From: Chitinispirillaceae bacterium
GTDB lineage: Bacteria > Fibrobacterota > Chitinivibrionia > Chitinivibrionales > Chitinispirillaceae
Assembly: GCA_016929595.1 (NCBI GenBank)
Contig: JAFGIN010000087.1
Coordinates: forward strand, 1-53,047
DNA: 53,047 nt
Reading direction: 5' to 3'
The notes under the pieces were generated by a model. That model worked only from the letters and a program-made list of their open reading frames with translations, was not told the DNA's origin and ran no database searches. Every line of letters begins with the position of its first letter. The stretch's first letter is position 1. Below, in pieces: positions 8,311-18,073 of the stretch. A program made the position numbers and the translations under genes.

Positions 8311-10113
8311 ATGAAGGCTTTTAGATCTATTTTGTTAATTGCAGGTATTCAATTGTTTTTCACTGCATCGGGTACCGTATTGGCAGATCAGATTATCGAT
8401 GATGAATTTGATGACAATGAAAACAACTTTGAATATTACTGGTACTATTTTGATGACAATGCGGGTGTCGGTTACAATGACAGACCTCAATCGGCACCGG
8501 AATCAAAACCATCAGAGATTCTTGTTCCATTTACCGAACGTCCACGTGAGTTCGATGGTGACAAATCAGATACTTTTAAAGTCAAGGAATACGAATTTAA
8601 AACAGAAATTTATGGAAGCAATAGTTTTGCGACCATGCCATTTCTCTTCGGAGATGAATTCGAGGTAGTAAATGGAGGATGGGATATGATGCCATTTGTT
8701 GGAACCGGTACGATGCTTGCCGCTGATGGTAAATCGATTGATCTTTCAGGTGCAACAAAAATCAGATTTAAACTGAAATCCCGGGTAAAAGATCTGTCGG
8801 TCAGATTTAAAATGCAGACTTTTGAGATAGACTCGATCTCCGCTGGTAACGCAGAAGAGCTTGATGCTGAGAATAATAATCCGTTTGGATATTACGGAAA
8901 AAATGTAACCGTTACTACTGGGGGTTTTCAGGAATTTGAAATTAATCTTGATGACGATGGTGGAGATCTCAGTCCTCCGGACTGGGCCACCAAATCTGCT
9001 CTCCCATTCAACCTTAAGAGAGTGACAAAACTTGCATGGGAAGTAAACAAGGGAGACAACTCAACCGTTACAGGCGATACTCTCGATATTGACGCAATTG
9101 AGGTGATTGCCTATACGTACAATTCCCCGCGTCTCTGGAAAAAAACGGTACCGATGACACCGCTTCCTGAAGAAGCGGTTTTGTTTTCAAACTTTGACAA
9201 CAATCCTCCTGCTAAGAATACTTTTGGTAAATATTGGTATGCGTATAATGATGCTTCAGTGGGAGGAAACTCAGCAATTTTATCGGGTGCTGCCCTGAAT
9301 GATCAGACAAATCTTTTAGATTTAAACTGGAAAGCGCAGAGTGGCTCGACAGGTTCGGACACCGGCCTGGAGATACATTATCAGATTGGTGATCCTGTGA
9401 TGCAGGGGCAGATAAAAGTACGTGGGTTCGTCGGGGTTGGATGCAACACCTATGATTCTACTACTGAAAAGTATTGGGATGTAAAAGATGCCGGTATAAA
9501 GAACATATATTTTCACTATATTACTGATGGGGACATACCATATTTAACACTCGAAATAAGTGACATTAATGATGTTGCGGATAAGAGTAATCCAGAAAGA
9601 AAAGACGGGCGTGGAAGTGGCGTTGTCTGGTATAAGAATTTCCCGCATACTTCTGGTAAATGGGTCGTTGTTGAACTGCCACTGGACTCCCTTTATATCA
9701 ACAGTCACTGGAAAGATGCAAAGGATACACCGCTTGATTTGACAAAAATTGCCAAACTCCAGTGGAAAGTACAGGGTGCAGAAGGAAAATCAGGTGCGGT
9801 AGGAATCGATAATGTTTATTTTACCAAAACTGCACTACCTGTTGTTCGCAGGTCACGAATTAATGAAAATAAACTTTTTCAAAAAACATACAGTAACGGA
9901 CAGCTCCGCATTACTGTTTCAAAAAGCATAAAAAAGGGCACAGTTCGTCTTTTCAACAGTAATGGGACTATGATTGCAACCAAAGCTCTTACTAGCACAA
10001 CAATGTTCTCAACTGTTAAAATCTCTTCAGGGTGTTACATTATTAAAATCGATGCTGAGAATGTAAATAGACAGGTAGTGAGGATGCAGTCACCACTATT
10101 TATAGTTAAGTGA
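8311..10113 (+). CDS. Secreted protein with two carbohydrate-binding-like domains and sorting tail
   Basis: 600 residues. Signal peptide to about residue 25 (ending TVLADQ). Two related beta-rich domains follow: one beginning DDEFDDNENNFEYYWYYFDDNAG split by a loop, and another beginning LFSNFDNNPPAKNTFGKYW near residue 292; each has the start FDN...YWY and later a W-containing strand with D/E-rich calcium-type turns (for example DTLDIDAIEVIAY and AVGIDNVYFTK). This resembles CBM11-like or galactose-binding-like jelly rolls seen in secreted proteins of Fibrobacter-type bacteria. The last 80 residues (RITVSKSIKKGTVRLFNSNG ... SSGCYIIKIDAE) form a Por/type IX-like C-terminal sorting domain. No catalytic domain was recognised, so it may bind glycan at the cell surface. 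The start has GGAGG eight bases upstream. CBM family assignment is a guess. Confidence 0.75.
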   Translation: MKAFRSILLIAGIQLFFTASGTVLADQIIDDEFDDNENNFEYYWYYFDDNAGVGYNDRPQSAPESKPSEILVPFTERPREFDGDKSDTFKVKEYEFKTEIYGSNSFATMPFLFGDEFEVVNGGWDMMPFVGTGTMLAADGKSIDLSGATKIRFKLKSRVKDLSVRFKMQTFEIDSISAGNAEELDAENNNPFGYYGKNVTVTTGGFQEFEINLDDDGGDLSPPDWATKSALPFNLKRVTKLAWEVNKGDNSTVTGDTLDIDAIEVIAYTYNSPRLWKKTVPMTPLPEEAVLFSNFDNNPPAKNTFGKYWYAYNDASVGGNSAILSGAALNDQTNLLDLNWKAQSGSTGSDTGLEIHYQIGDPVMQGQIKVRGFVGVGCNTYDSTTEKYWDVKDAGIKNIYFHYITDGDIPYLTLEISDINDVADKSNPERKDGRGSGVVWYKNFPHTSGKWVVVELPLDSLYINSHWKDAKDTPLDLTKIAKLQWKVQGAEGKSGAVGIDNVYFTKTALPVVRRSRINENKLFQKTYSNGQLRITVSKSIKKGTVRLFNSNGTMIATKALTSTTMFSTVKISSGCYIIKIDAENVNRQVVRMQSPLFIVK

Positions 10114-10184
10114 TACTTTTCAGCAATGTTAAACCAGAAACGGTCTCTTCATTAACGCGACCTGCTTCGAAAGGGCGTTTTCTG

Positions 10185-10218
10185 CTCACCCTGATCCCGA
10201 GCCCGGGACCAGGGCGAG
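10185..10218 (-). repeat. GC-rich palindromic hairpin
   Basis: Arms CTCACCCTGATCCCG and CGGGACCAGGGCGAG pair over 15 positions with two A-C mismatches that become G-U pairs on the minus strand. It lies 2 bases beyond the stop of the M48 gene, so it may act in that transcript's 3' end, but there is no T tract. Confidence 0.5.
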
Positions 10219-10220
10219 AT

Positions 10221-11408
10221 TTAATCTGAGTCAGCTTTTCTTTTACTGCGTGAACGAATCAGTTTTTTCCATAATGGTTTTTGGGGGATGCTGTCGTAAC
10301 AGCATTTTTTGATCGTATCCCAGTTTTTACGCTCCACATTGAAGACCGTATCAGGTGCAAACGTTTCAAGGCTTCGCGCTTTTGCAAATCGTTCAGATCG
10401 CTCTTTCTGCAGAGGGTGAGTTGAAAGCAGGTTAAATATCCGGTCCCGTCCTCTGGGAGGCGGAGTAATCCTTGTTAGAAGGGAATCAAGCGGGCCAACC
10501 CGCAGATTTGCACTATGAAGCCGGAGGATTCCCAGAGAATCAGCCTCTCGTTCAAACTGACGGGAGTAGCGGAGTGTGAAGAGAATCGAACTCATTTCAA
10601 GAGTCTGTTCAAGGCCATCAAGAAAATCGAACCCTTCAATCGCAATACCAATAAAGAGAGAGCTCATATAGTATAGCCCGAGACTCTGTAGTATCTGTCG
10701 TACCGAATGGCGCTCTTCTGCATGAGAAATTTCGTGACTTAATACTCCCAGGATTTCATCGGGCCCATTGCTGGAGTCGAGCAATCCACGGAACAGGTAG
10801 ATCGTTCCCCCAGGGATAGAGATCGCATTTTGAGTAGGATCGTCGAGAACTATTACCCGATGTCTGAACCGATCGTCAGGCTTTGACAATTGCCGCATTG
10901 CTTTTTCAAGAAAAGTATCGATAGCGGGAGATTCACAACGCTGGTATATTTGTGCCAGTGATGAATCAATTTTGCTTCCCAGATGAGTGTCATACGATAC
11001 TGGAGTAATTGTGTATGCGCGATGTAACAATAAAAAGAAAAGATAAAAAAAGCAGACAAGAGTGAAAAGAATTACAAGTGTTATCTGCCAGAGTTTAAGA
11101 GCCCATATTTTATGAAATAACCGGACAGGTGCAGATTTTCTTCGTTGGGTTTGCCGTTGCAATTCCTGGTAAATAATTTCATCAGTAAAAAATAGCTGCA
11201 GTTGATTTCCAGATGCTGATCGCTGTTTTAGAATACAGCAGTATCCTGTTGCTGTATTCTGCATAGAATCGATTTCAGAAAACTTCCACTGGTAATGGAT
11301 GTGATCCGTTCCGCTGAGGGCTATGCCCTCAGCAGATAGTCTCATGGTACCATTCTGCGGAGTCGTGCAGTTACCGTCAAACAGCTCTGCAATACACGTT
11401 AATGACAT
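10221..11408 (-). CDS. M48 family zinc metallopeptidase, membrane-anchored
   Basis: About 395 residues. An N-terminal beta-rich region (1-105) of the kind that precedes M48 domains, one strong transmembrane segment (about 107-128, WQITLVILFTLVCFFYLFF), then an M48 catalytic domain with HEISH at about 225-229 and the third-ligand segment FEREADSLG near 286-294. PGGTIYLFRGLLD is the conserved strand before the active site. The start is taken as ATG 11408, one base after the stop of the upstream gene, giving translational coupling; the longer frame from 11489 overlaps that gene by 80 bases. It probably degrades membrane or periplasmic proteins, like BepA and related M48 enzymes. The DUF898-M48 pairing is a recurrent bacterial arrangement. 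Substrate unknown. Confidence 0.87.
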   Translation of the reverse strand: MSLTCIAELFDGNCTTPQNGTMRLSAEGIALSGTDHIHYQWKFSEIDSMQNTATGYCCILKQRSASGNQLQLFFTDEIIYQELQRQTQRRKSAPVRLFHKIWALKLWQITLVILFTLVCFFYLFFLLLHRAYTITPVSYDTHLGSKIDSSLAQIYQRCESPAIDTFLEKAMRQLSKPDDRFRHRVIVLDDPTQNAISIPGGTIYLFRGLLDSSNGPDEILGVLSHEISHAEERHSVRQILQSLGLYYMSSLFIGIAIEGFDFLDGLEQTLEMSSILFTLRYSRQFEREADSLGILRLHSANLRVGPLDSLLTRITPPPRGRDRIFNLLSTHPLQKERSERFAKARSLETFAPDTVFNVERKNWDTIKKCCYDSIPQKPLWKKLIRSRSKRKADSD

Positions 11409-11409
11409 G

Positions 11410-12387
11410 TCACATAATACCAGAAATTGCATCAATGACATCGGCAGCTTCTTCGATTCCACCAGCAAAGGCAGAAGCTTCAGTATCAAATGATGCCGCT
11501 ATAGTTTCGAGTTTTTCCGGAGATGCATCTAATGTTAAATTTGAGAAGAGATATTCATATATACGGTTGATGGCAATTGGAAAGCCAAGGCCAAGTGTAA
11601 ATAAAATTATGAATATGTTAACAATACCAATTTTAAAAAGTCCGCTTCCGGTAATAGTGCTGTTAAACGATTTTCCATCAAGCGACGTTTTTGACATGGT
11701 ATAACGGCTGAGTTCAGCAGAAAACCAGAAGCTATAAACACCAAGTGTAAGCAGTGTAAGAAAAATTCCCTTCAGCCAGATCCAGAAATATTCTTTGTTT
11801 ATACCATCATATCTGAATTTAAGAGTGCCGAAACGGCTGTTGTCAATAAGATATTTGTGCAGTTTGTTCTGAAAAATCGGATTGTAAAAACCAAGAGTTA
11901 CCAAAGTTAAAAGAATACCACTGATCCAGATACTTGAAATTTCTTTGAAACCGCCAGTGAATTTAAACCGGACATTACAATATGATGAACGGCTCAAAAG
12001 ATATTTCCACTTTCCCATGACCACGAATGGTCCCACCCAAAAAATCCCAAATACATATAGAAGAAATAGTAAAACTGAACCAAGAACAGGGGAAAGTTTA
12101 TATATAATGGCGTACGCAATGATAATTGCTGCCAGAATTCCCATGCCTTTAATAAAGCCGATAAACCGTTCTTTGCCTGTAGCATGATAATCAAAGGAAC
12201 GTTTTCCAAATGCCAGATTATTGTAAATGAATTTTGTAATAGCAACTTTTCCCCAGAATGAATAAACACCTAGTGTCACGACTGATAGAAGAAGTGTTTT
12301 GAGATAAAGTTTGAAAAGTGGACCATTACGTTTCTGGAAATGAAATGGTGTTTGCTGTGTTGATGATGTAAGATGCGTCTCCAACAT
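11410..12387 (-). CDS. YjgN/DUF898 family integral membrane protein
   Basis: 325 residues. It shows three internal copies of the DUF898 unit: aromatic-rich helices with the recurrent sequence LLLSVVTLGVYSFWGKV, LLTLVTLGFYNPIFQNK and LLTLLTLGVYSFWFSAEL, each followed by a soluble segment with a basic HATG or RYDG-type turn. About six to eight transmembrane helices are expected. Function is unknown for the family. It is the first gene of a two-gene unit with the M48 peptidase, whose start is one base from this stop, so the two products probably act together in the membrane. The ATG is preceded by AAGGGG. Confidence 0.87.
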   Translation of the reverse strand: MLETHLTSSTQQTPFHFQKRNGPLFKLYLKTLLLSVVTLGVYSFWGKVAITKFIYNNLAFGKRSFDYHATGKERFIGFIKGMGILAAIIIAYAIIYKLSPVLGSVLLFLLYVFGIFWVGPFVVMGKWKYLLSRSSYCNVRFKFTGGFKEISSIWISGILLTLVTLGFYNPIFQNKLHKYLIDNSRFGTLKFRYDGINKEYFWIWLKGIFLTLLTLGVYSFWFSAELSRYTMSKTSLDGKSFNSTITGSGLFKIGIVNIFIILFTLGLGFPIAINRIYEYLFSNLTLDASPEKLETIAASFDTEASAFAGGIEEAADVIDAISGIM

Positions 12388-13302
12388 AAAGGAACCCCTT
12401 TTTTTGGTGAAAAATGATGAAGGACTTTAATCAATCAGTAGCGGCTGGTTGCAGCGAGCTCCCGTTGATTCAATTTATAATATGTGTTAATATAAGATAA
12501 AAAATTGTATATGAGTTATCTTTATACGTTTTTTCAGGAATGTTGAAATCGTCACAAAGATTCTTTCCAACAGTGTGTGTACCATAATGAGTCCACTCTG
12601 AAAAAACTGATAAGTAATAATATTGTTACTCCTGCCTGTCGCGGGGGCTACATGTGCGGCGTATTAAGCGAAATTAAGATATTTTATTTCTGTTCAGGAG
12701 TCAGAATACAGAATCCATCCCGAGCTTGGGATGAATGCCAGCTGGGTAGTAACGATATTTTTAGCCCATCCCGACCACCGTGGGAAGCGGGTCTAAGGTG
12801 TATTTTAGAGTGGACTGAATAATGAATTTTCGCCTGAGCTGCTATTTGAGCCCGAAATGTAGCAACCCCAATCAATAGTGTTGACATTATTCTTCCCATA
12901 CAATATTTTGAGTGCATCAGGCTTCGGAAGTCGGGAAATTCGATCCTGCCATCATAATCCGAAGTCTGAAAAATTCCAGTTTTTAATGGAACTTTTTCGA
13001 ATCATTAAGCTGCTGGGTTCTGAAGTCAGAAACCTGCGATCCCAGTCGTTGTTCCAGCGTACTGCCAATAGAGTCGATGGGCGAGGACAGGATGGGGAAT
13101 TCTGTGATGAACGGGTATTCAGGAGACTATTCTGAGTTTTTCGGGTTCAAGAGTTCAGATTCAATACGAAGTTTAAACATTTAACAACATGGCTGACACT
13201 TGATGCGATAGAGCTAATCTCTATTATATGGCTGTTGACTGGTTACACAGGAGCGGCTCGCATGATTTCCAGCCCATACACACGCATTGCAGGAGGTTTG
13301 TT
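12388..13302. other. Intergenic region with repeats upstream of nrdD
   Basis: About 900 bases without a supported gene. It holds a segment with short inverted ends and 7-base flanking direct repeats (12584-12825), a heptamer run (12693-12713), small palindromes such as CATCCCGAGCTTGGGATG (12716-12733), and the presumed nrdD promoter. Short frames across it follow the palindromes and have no coding character. Confidence 0.5.
12584..12825. mobile_element. Possible MITE-like segment
   Basis: AGTCCACTCT (12590-12599) is inverted as AGAGTGGACT (12807-12816), with matching A/T runs just inside (GAAAAA and TTTTA). ATAATGA occurs on both outer sides (12584-12590 and 12819-12825), like a 7-base target duplication, although three extra bases lie inside the right copy. 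There is no transposase frame. Confidence 0.35.
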
Positions 13303-15426
13303 GTGATTTCAACAATCAGAAAAAGAAATGGTGAACTGGAGTCTTATGACAATTTTAAAATTGTAAGTGCTGTATTTAAAGCGGCACAAGCTACCGGGTG
13401 CGATGATTTTTCAGTATCACTTGAGATTGGAAAAAAAGTAGAGAAATTGATCAGTGAACGTTTTCACCCTAATTCGATTCCGGCCGTTGAGGAGATTCAG
13501 GATCTTGTTGAAAAGGTTCTGATGGAGTCCGGTTTATCGGTTATTGCCAAGACATACATATTGTATCGTGAACAGCATCGCCGCCACAGGGAATCTCAGA
13601 ATCTTGTGGTTGATATTAACAGGACTATGGATGGGTATCTAAGTCGGAAAGACTGGCGTGTTAAAGAAAATGCAAATGTCGGGTATTCACTAGGTGGGTT
13701 GATTCTTCATAACAGCGGGGCGATAACAGCCAACTACTGGCTTGAGAATATTTACAGCCCGAGCATCTCATCTGCTCACCGTAATGGAGATTTTCATATT
13801 CATGATCTCAGCATGTTTTCCGGTTATTGTGCCGGATGGTCTTTACGGCAGCTCATTACTGAAGGGCTGGGTGGCGTCGAAAACAAAATATCTTCAGGAC
13901 CGGCAAAACATCTATCAACGCTTGTTCAGCAGATGGTCAATTTTCTGGGGGTATTGCAGAATGAGTGGGCAGGTGCGCAGGCGTTTTCTTCCTTTGATAC
14001 CTATCTTGCACCTTTTGTTAAGATTGAAAGCCTTTCCTACACCGAAGTCAAACAATGTATTCAGACATTCATTTTCGGTGTCAACACACCGTCCCGGTGG
14101 GGTTCGCAGGCACCATTCACAAACGTAACTATGGACTGGAATGTTCCATCAGATCTTGCAGATCAACCATGTATCGTTGGTGGAGTGCCTCTTGAATTTA
14201 CGTATGCCGAGTGCCAGAAAGAGATGGACATGGTAAACCGGGCTTTCCTTGAAGTATTCATGGAAGGTGATTATCAGGGGCGTGGATTTGCTTATCCGAT
14301 TCCTACCTACAATATTACATCCGATTTTGACTGGGATCACCCCAATTCAGAATTACTTTTTAAGATTACAGGTAAATATGGTACTCCATATTTCCAGAAT
14401 TTTATCAATTCGCAGCTCAATCCCGGTGATGTACGCTCGATGTGTTGCAGACTGCAATTGGATAAACGGGAATTACGCAACCGTGGCGGAGGTCTTTTCG
14501 GGTCTGATGAATTTACCGGTTCCATTGGTGTTGTTACTATCAATTTACCCCGTATCGGATATCTCGCTGCTTCTGAAGAGGAGTTTTTCAGGCAGCTTGA
14601 CTGGCTGATGGATCTTGCGAAAGATTCCCTCGAAACAAAAAGGGCTATGGTAAGCAGATTAATGGATGAAGGACTATTTCCGTATACAAAGCGCTACCTG
14701 CGTCACTGGAATAACCACTTCTCGACAATTGGTATTATCGGTATGAATGAAACAGTTCTTAATTTTATGAGAAAAGATCTTCTGGATGAAGAGGCAAGGA
14801 ATTTCGCTCAGAAGATTCTTGTTCACATGCGCAATCGGTTGATTAGTTATCAGGAGTCTACGGGACATCTTTTTAATCTTGAAGCAACTCCCGGAGAGGG
14901 AACGTCGCATCGACTGGCTAAAATTGACAAGGAGAAGTTTCCGACAATGGTTATTCCCGGCAATGATGCACCTTATTATACTAATTCGTCACAGCTTCCG
15001 GTTGATGCTACAGACGATATGTTCGAGGCGCTCGACCTGCAGCAGGAGCTTCAGGTGCTTTACACTGGGGGAACAGTGTTTCACAGTTTTACAGGGGAAA
15101 GCATTGATGACTTTAAAACCTGTGCAAAACTGGTCAGGAAGATTGCGGAAACTTATAAGATCCCTTATTTCACGTTGTCACCGACGTTTTCGGTATGCAA
15201 GAATCACGGGTATCTCAAAGGTGAGGTGTTTACCTGCCCGCAATGCAATGTTGAAACTGAAGTGTATTCACGCATTGTTGGTTATTATCGTCCGATTAAA
15301 AACTGGAATGAAGGAAAACGTGCTGAATATTTTGATCGTATGGAATTTGTTCAGGAACCAAACGTTACATCAGTTGATAAAACAGAAGACTTCCTGTCGC
15401 CGGAATCTTCTGCTATAAGAGCATGA
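13303..15426 (+). CDS. nrdD: Anaerobic (class III) ribonucleoside-triphosphate reductase
   Basis: About 707 residues starting at GTG 13303, which has a perfect AGGAGG six bases upstream; the frame extends to 13228 but that part is not conserved. It reduces ribonucleoside triphosphates to deoxy forms without oxygen using a glycyl radical. Seen: an N-terminal ATP-cone (about 1-95, ISTIRKRNGELESYDNFKIV), the catalytic ten-stranded barrel with FHIHDLSMFSGYCAGWSL and MCCRLQLDKRELRNRGGG, the C-terminal zinc site (FSVCKNHGYL ... TCPQC), and the glycyl radical loop RIVGYYRP with Gly at about residue 660. The Zn site with C, H and CxxC follows the Thermotoga/archaeal style. No activase nrdG lies next to it in this window, so activation must come from elsewhere. 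It ends in a terminator. Confidence 0.95.
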   Translation: MISTIRKRNGELESYDNFKIVSAVFKAAQATGCDDFSVSLEIGKKVEKLISERFHPNSIPAVEEIQDLVEKVLMESGLSVIAKTYILYREQHRRHRESQNLVVDINRTMDGYLSRKDWRVKENANVGYSLGGLILHNSGAITANYWLENIYSPSISSAHRNGDFHIHDLSMFSGYCAGWSLRQLITEGLGGVENKISSGPAKHLSTLVQQMVNFLGVLQNEWAGAQAFSSFDTYLAPFVKIESLSYTEVKQCIQTFIFGVNTPSRWGSQAPFTNVTMDWNVPSDLADQPCIVGGVPLEFTYAECQKEMDMVNRAFLEVFMEGDYQGRGFAYPIPTYNITSDFDWDHPNSELLFKITGKYGTPYFQNFINSQLNPGDVRSMCCRLQLDKRELRNRGGGLFGSDEFTGSIGVVTINLPRIGYLAASEEEFFRQLDWLMDLAKDSLETKRAMVSRLMDEGLFPYTKRYLRHWNNHFSTIGIIGMNETVLNFMRKDLLDEEARNFAQKILVHMRNRLISYQESTGHLFNLEATPGEGTSHRLAKIDKEKFPTMVIPGNDAPYYTNSSQLPVDATDDMFEALDLQQELQVLYTGGTVFHSFTGESIDDFKTCAKLVRKIAETYKIPYFTLSPTFSVCKNHGYLKGEVFTCPQCNVETEVYSRIVGYYRPIKNWNEGKRAEYFDRMEFVQEPNVTSVDKTEDFLSPESSAIRA

Positions 15427-15430
15427 ATCT

Positions 15431-15474
15431 CTGAACACCGTTGACTTCGGGTCTCTCCAGTCAACGGTGTTCAG
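15431..15474. terminator. Bidirectional terminator between nrdD and the GH65 gene
   Basis: Perfect 16-base arms (CTGAACACCGTTGACT and AGTCAACGGTGTTCAG) with a 12-base loop, followed by GTTGTTT. It lies between convergent genes and can serve both. Confidence 0.8.
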
Positions 15475-15509
15475 GTTGTTTACTAATAGATTTTACTGAA
15501 GATACCATT

Positions 15510-17909
15510 TCAAAGTTCCACCTCCCGTGTTTCTCCCGGAGCAAGAAAAAACGTGGTGTGATCAATATCTATTTTTACTGGCATGAACCGGCTTTTATTG
15601 CTGCTGAGCCTTATCTTCGACGGGGTTATTGTCACGTTTATCCAGTTTTTTCTATATTTGATATAAAATAGTATCGATTTAAGTTCCTTTGGTAACCTTG
15701 GATTGAACCTCAATGTATCTCCCCTGCACTCTATGCCGGAATAACATCTTAGAATAAGGTCGATGGTTCCGGCCATTGCACCAAGGTGGATACCTTCCTG
15801 CGTCGTGCCCCCCTGTACGTCTTTTACATCGCTTTCAAGTGTATCACAAAACAGGTTCCACGACAGGCCGCGCTGTGACCTGGAAAGCACCCAGGCATGA
15901 ACAATTCTGCTGAGCGTTGAACCATGTGATGTGCGCTGAAGATAGTAATCAATATTATTTGGGATTGTTTCATGATCAAATGGATAGCCAAGTCTTTCAA
16001 ACAAAATTCGGATCTGATCAGATGACAGAAGATAAAACAACATGAGTAAATCAGCCTGTTTGGACACTTTATACTCGTTGGTACTGTCACCCTCAGCCTC
16101 TAGAATTCTATCAAGACGTAATATATTGCCGTACTTCTCTCTATAAGCTGCCCAGTCAAAATCTTTAAGGTCACCATAGCCTTCGAATTGGCTGATAATA
16201 TTGCCGTCGTGAAAAGGGATCCGGAGCTTATGCCCTATCTCATTCCATAGTGTCAGTTCCTCATTAGTTAATCCAACATCCTCCCTGATGAAATTGAGGC
16301 GGTCTTCAGGAAGGATCTCCAACATTTCCAGTGCCTGCCAGAAAATCCAGGCAACCATGAAGTTAGTGTAGGCGTTGTTATTGATTCCCGGTTCTTTTGC
16401 TCCAGGGTAACAGTCGTGAAACTCATCAGGACCAATCACGTTGCAAATTTCGTATCGATCAAGGGTCTGATTGTACTGTGCTCTTGATGCCCAGAACCGG
16501 GCGATCTGAATTATCATCTCTGCGCCGTAAAAAGAGATAAAATCCTGATCCGCAGTAATCTGGTAATACTGGAAAATGTTGTATGCTATTGCAATGTTTA
16601 TATGATGTTCAAGATGAGAATAATCCGGTACCCAGCGTCCCGATTTTGGATTAAGATGGACACTCTGTGCCCGCTCCCGCCCATCACTGCCACTTTGCCA
16701 GGGATACATCGCGCCCTGAAATCCAGCAGACTGGGCATCCCACACCGCCCTGTTAAGACGACGAAACCGGTACATCAGAAGTGACCTGGTTATGTCGGGC
16801 GTACGTAGATTAAACAGTGGAAATATAAAAAGTTCATCCCACATGATCAAACCACGATATGCTTCACCATGAAGTCCCCTTGGTGGCACCCCTGCATCAA
16901 GATCAATCGTGTTTGGACTAACCGTTTGCAGCAGATGAAATATGTGAAGATGAATTATCTGCGCTATTGCAGGATTGTCAGTATCAACAGTAATTTTCCA
17001 GTGCTCCCATAAGTGTTTCCACGCCAGAGCATTTCGTTCCAGAAGATGGGAAAATGAGCCTGTATGAGTCAGGATTTCCTGAGATTCACTGAGGTTTTCA
17101 GAAATTGCCGGATCACGGGAATTGAACAGTGAGACAATCTTTTCGATTCGTAGTGCCCGGTCCGGATGCGCATCAATTGTAAATTCGGTCCCGATATATT
17201 CGTTCTCTTTTACAACTTTATACTCCCGCCGGATTGGCTGATTGTCATAAAATACCTCTGTACGTGCGGACTGGGCAATGCGAATATGGGACTGGCTGGT
17301 TATTCCAAGCAACCAGATGATCCCGTTTTCATTGACTCCGTTATCTACTATGTTGATGTGATGCGTTGCAAGCCGGCGGTAACGTTTGACAAGTGTGTTT
17401 TCGACTCTCCCATCCAGAGCAGATCTTACCTGAACCCTGCCGGACCAGTTGTCGGGAAGTATGGTAGTTTCGAGTCCTGCAAGGTGTCGATAGGTCATAT
17501 GGACGAAACGGCGCTGAATCAGCTTTGTTCGCCTGTTTTCAGTGTCGGAGAAGGTCACTGTTCTGCTCAGGCAGCCTTCGTTCAAGTTAAGTTCCTGCAT
17601 GTAGTCATGGATGGTGACTTTCTCCAGATCAAACCATTGACCGTTTTCGATACGGAATGTTAACGACAGCCAGTTGGGAAGGTTGACAATACTTTCATTT
17701 TCAACAGTACGATCGTCAATCTCACTTTTAAGCGTATTATAAAGCCCGGCAGCATACGTTCCTGGATAATGGTTCTCTGATGCAACAGATTCCGGCGCTG
17801 AACCACGTGATGCAAAATAGCCGTTACCAAGAGTGCAGAGCGCTTCCCTCAAAAGTTCCTGTTCTGGTGAGTAGCCTTCATACACAATACGAAACTGATT
17901 GCAGAACAC
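15510..17909 (-). CDS. GH65 disaccharide phosphorylase (maltose/trehalose/kojibiose type)
   Basis: 799 residues. An inverting phosphorylase that splits an alpha-linked glucose disaccharide with phosphate to beta-glucose 1-phosphate and a sugar. Seen: N-terminal beta-sandwich (LREALCTLGNGYFASRGS near the start), helix linker, (alpha/alpha)6 barrel with GLIMWDELFIFPLF and the general-acid segment NVIGPDEFHDCYPG, then the phosphate-binding loop RTSHGSTLSRIVHAW, and a C-terminal beta domain. The phosphate loop favours phosphorylase over hydrolase. The substrate among maltose, trehalose, kojibiose or nigerose cannot be told. The start is GTG with GGAGG eleven bases upstream. It is monocistronic; a LacI-type regulator and GT4 enzyme lie 6-8 kb away and may belong to the same alpha-glucan theme. 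Confidence 0.92.
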   Translation of the reverse strand: MFCNQFRIVYEGYSPEQELLREALCTLGNGYFASRGSAPESVASENHYPGTYAAGLYNTLKSEIDDRTVENESIVNLPNWLSLTFRIENGQWFDLEKVTIHDYMQELNLNEGCLSRTVTFSDTENRRTKLIQRRFVHMTYRHLAGLETTILPDNWSGRVQVRSALDGRVENTLVKRYRRLATHHINIVDNGVNENGIIWLLGITSQSHIRIAQSARTEVFYDNQPIRREYKVVKENEYIGTEFTIDAHPDRALRIEKIVSLFNSRDPAISENLSESQEILTHTGSFSHLLERNALAWKHLWEHWKITVDTDNPAIAQIIHLHIFHLLQTVSPNTIDLDAGVPPRGLHGEAYRGLIMWDELFIFPLFNLRTPDITRSLLMYRFRRLNRAVWDAQSAGFQGAMYPWQSGSDGRERAQSVHLNPKSGRWVPDYSHLEHHINIAIAYNIFQYYQITADQDFISFYGAEMIIQIARFWASRAQYNQTLDRYEICNVIGPDEFHDCYPGAKEPGINNNAYTNFMVAWIFWQALEMLEILPEDRLNFIREDVGLTNEELTLWNEIGHKLRIPFHDGNIISQFEGYGDLKDFDWAAYREKYGNILRLDRILEAEGDSTNEYKVSKQADLLMLFYLLSSDQIRILFERLGYPFDHETIPNNIDYYLQRTSHGSTLSRIVHAWVLSRSQRGLSWNLFCDTLESDVKDVQGGTTQEGIHLGAMAGTIDLILRCYSGIECRGDTLRFNPRLPKELKSILFYIKYRKNWINVTITPSKIRLSSNKSRFMPVKIDIDHTTFFLAPGETREVEL

Positions 17910-18073
17910 AGTTTTCAGACCCTCCTTTATGACTTGTTACAGAACTGAATTATATAATGCAAATGTGAGACCAGATTTTTATACAACCCGCTGAAAATGC
18001 AGGTATGATTGTTGAACTGTGTTTCTAAACTCAAATAAGATTTGTTCGTTACAACATTAACAAGGGGAATCTT

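Noticed and set aside
12577-12917. Frames of 77-81 residues between YjgN and nrdD.
   Set aside because: They follow palindromes and heptamers (SSQARDGFCILTPEQ is repeat-derived) with no ribosome-binding site.
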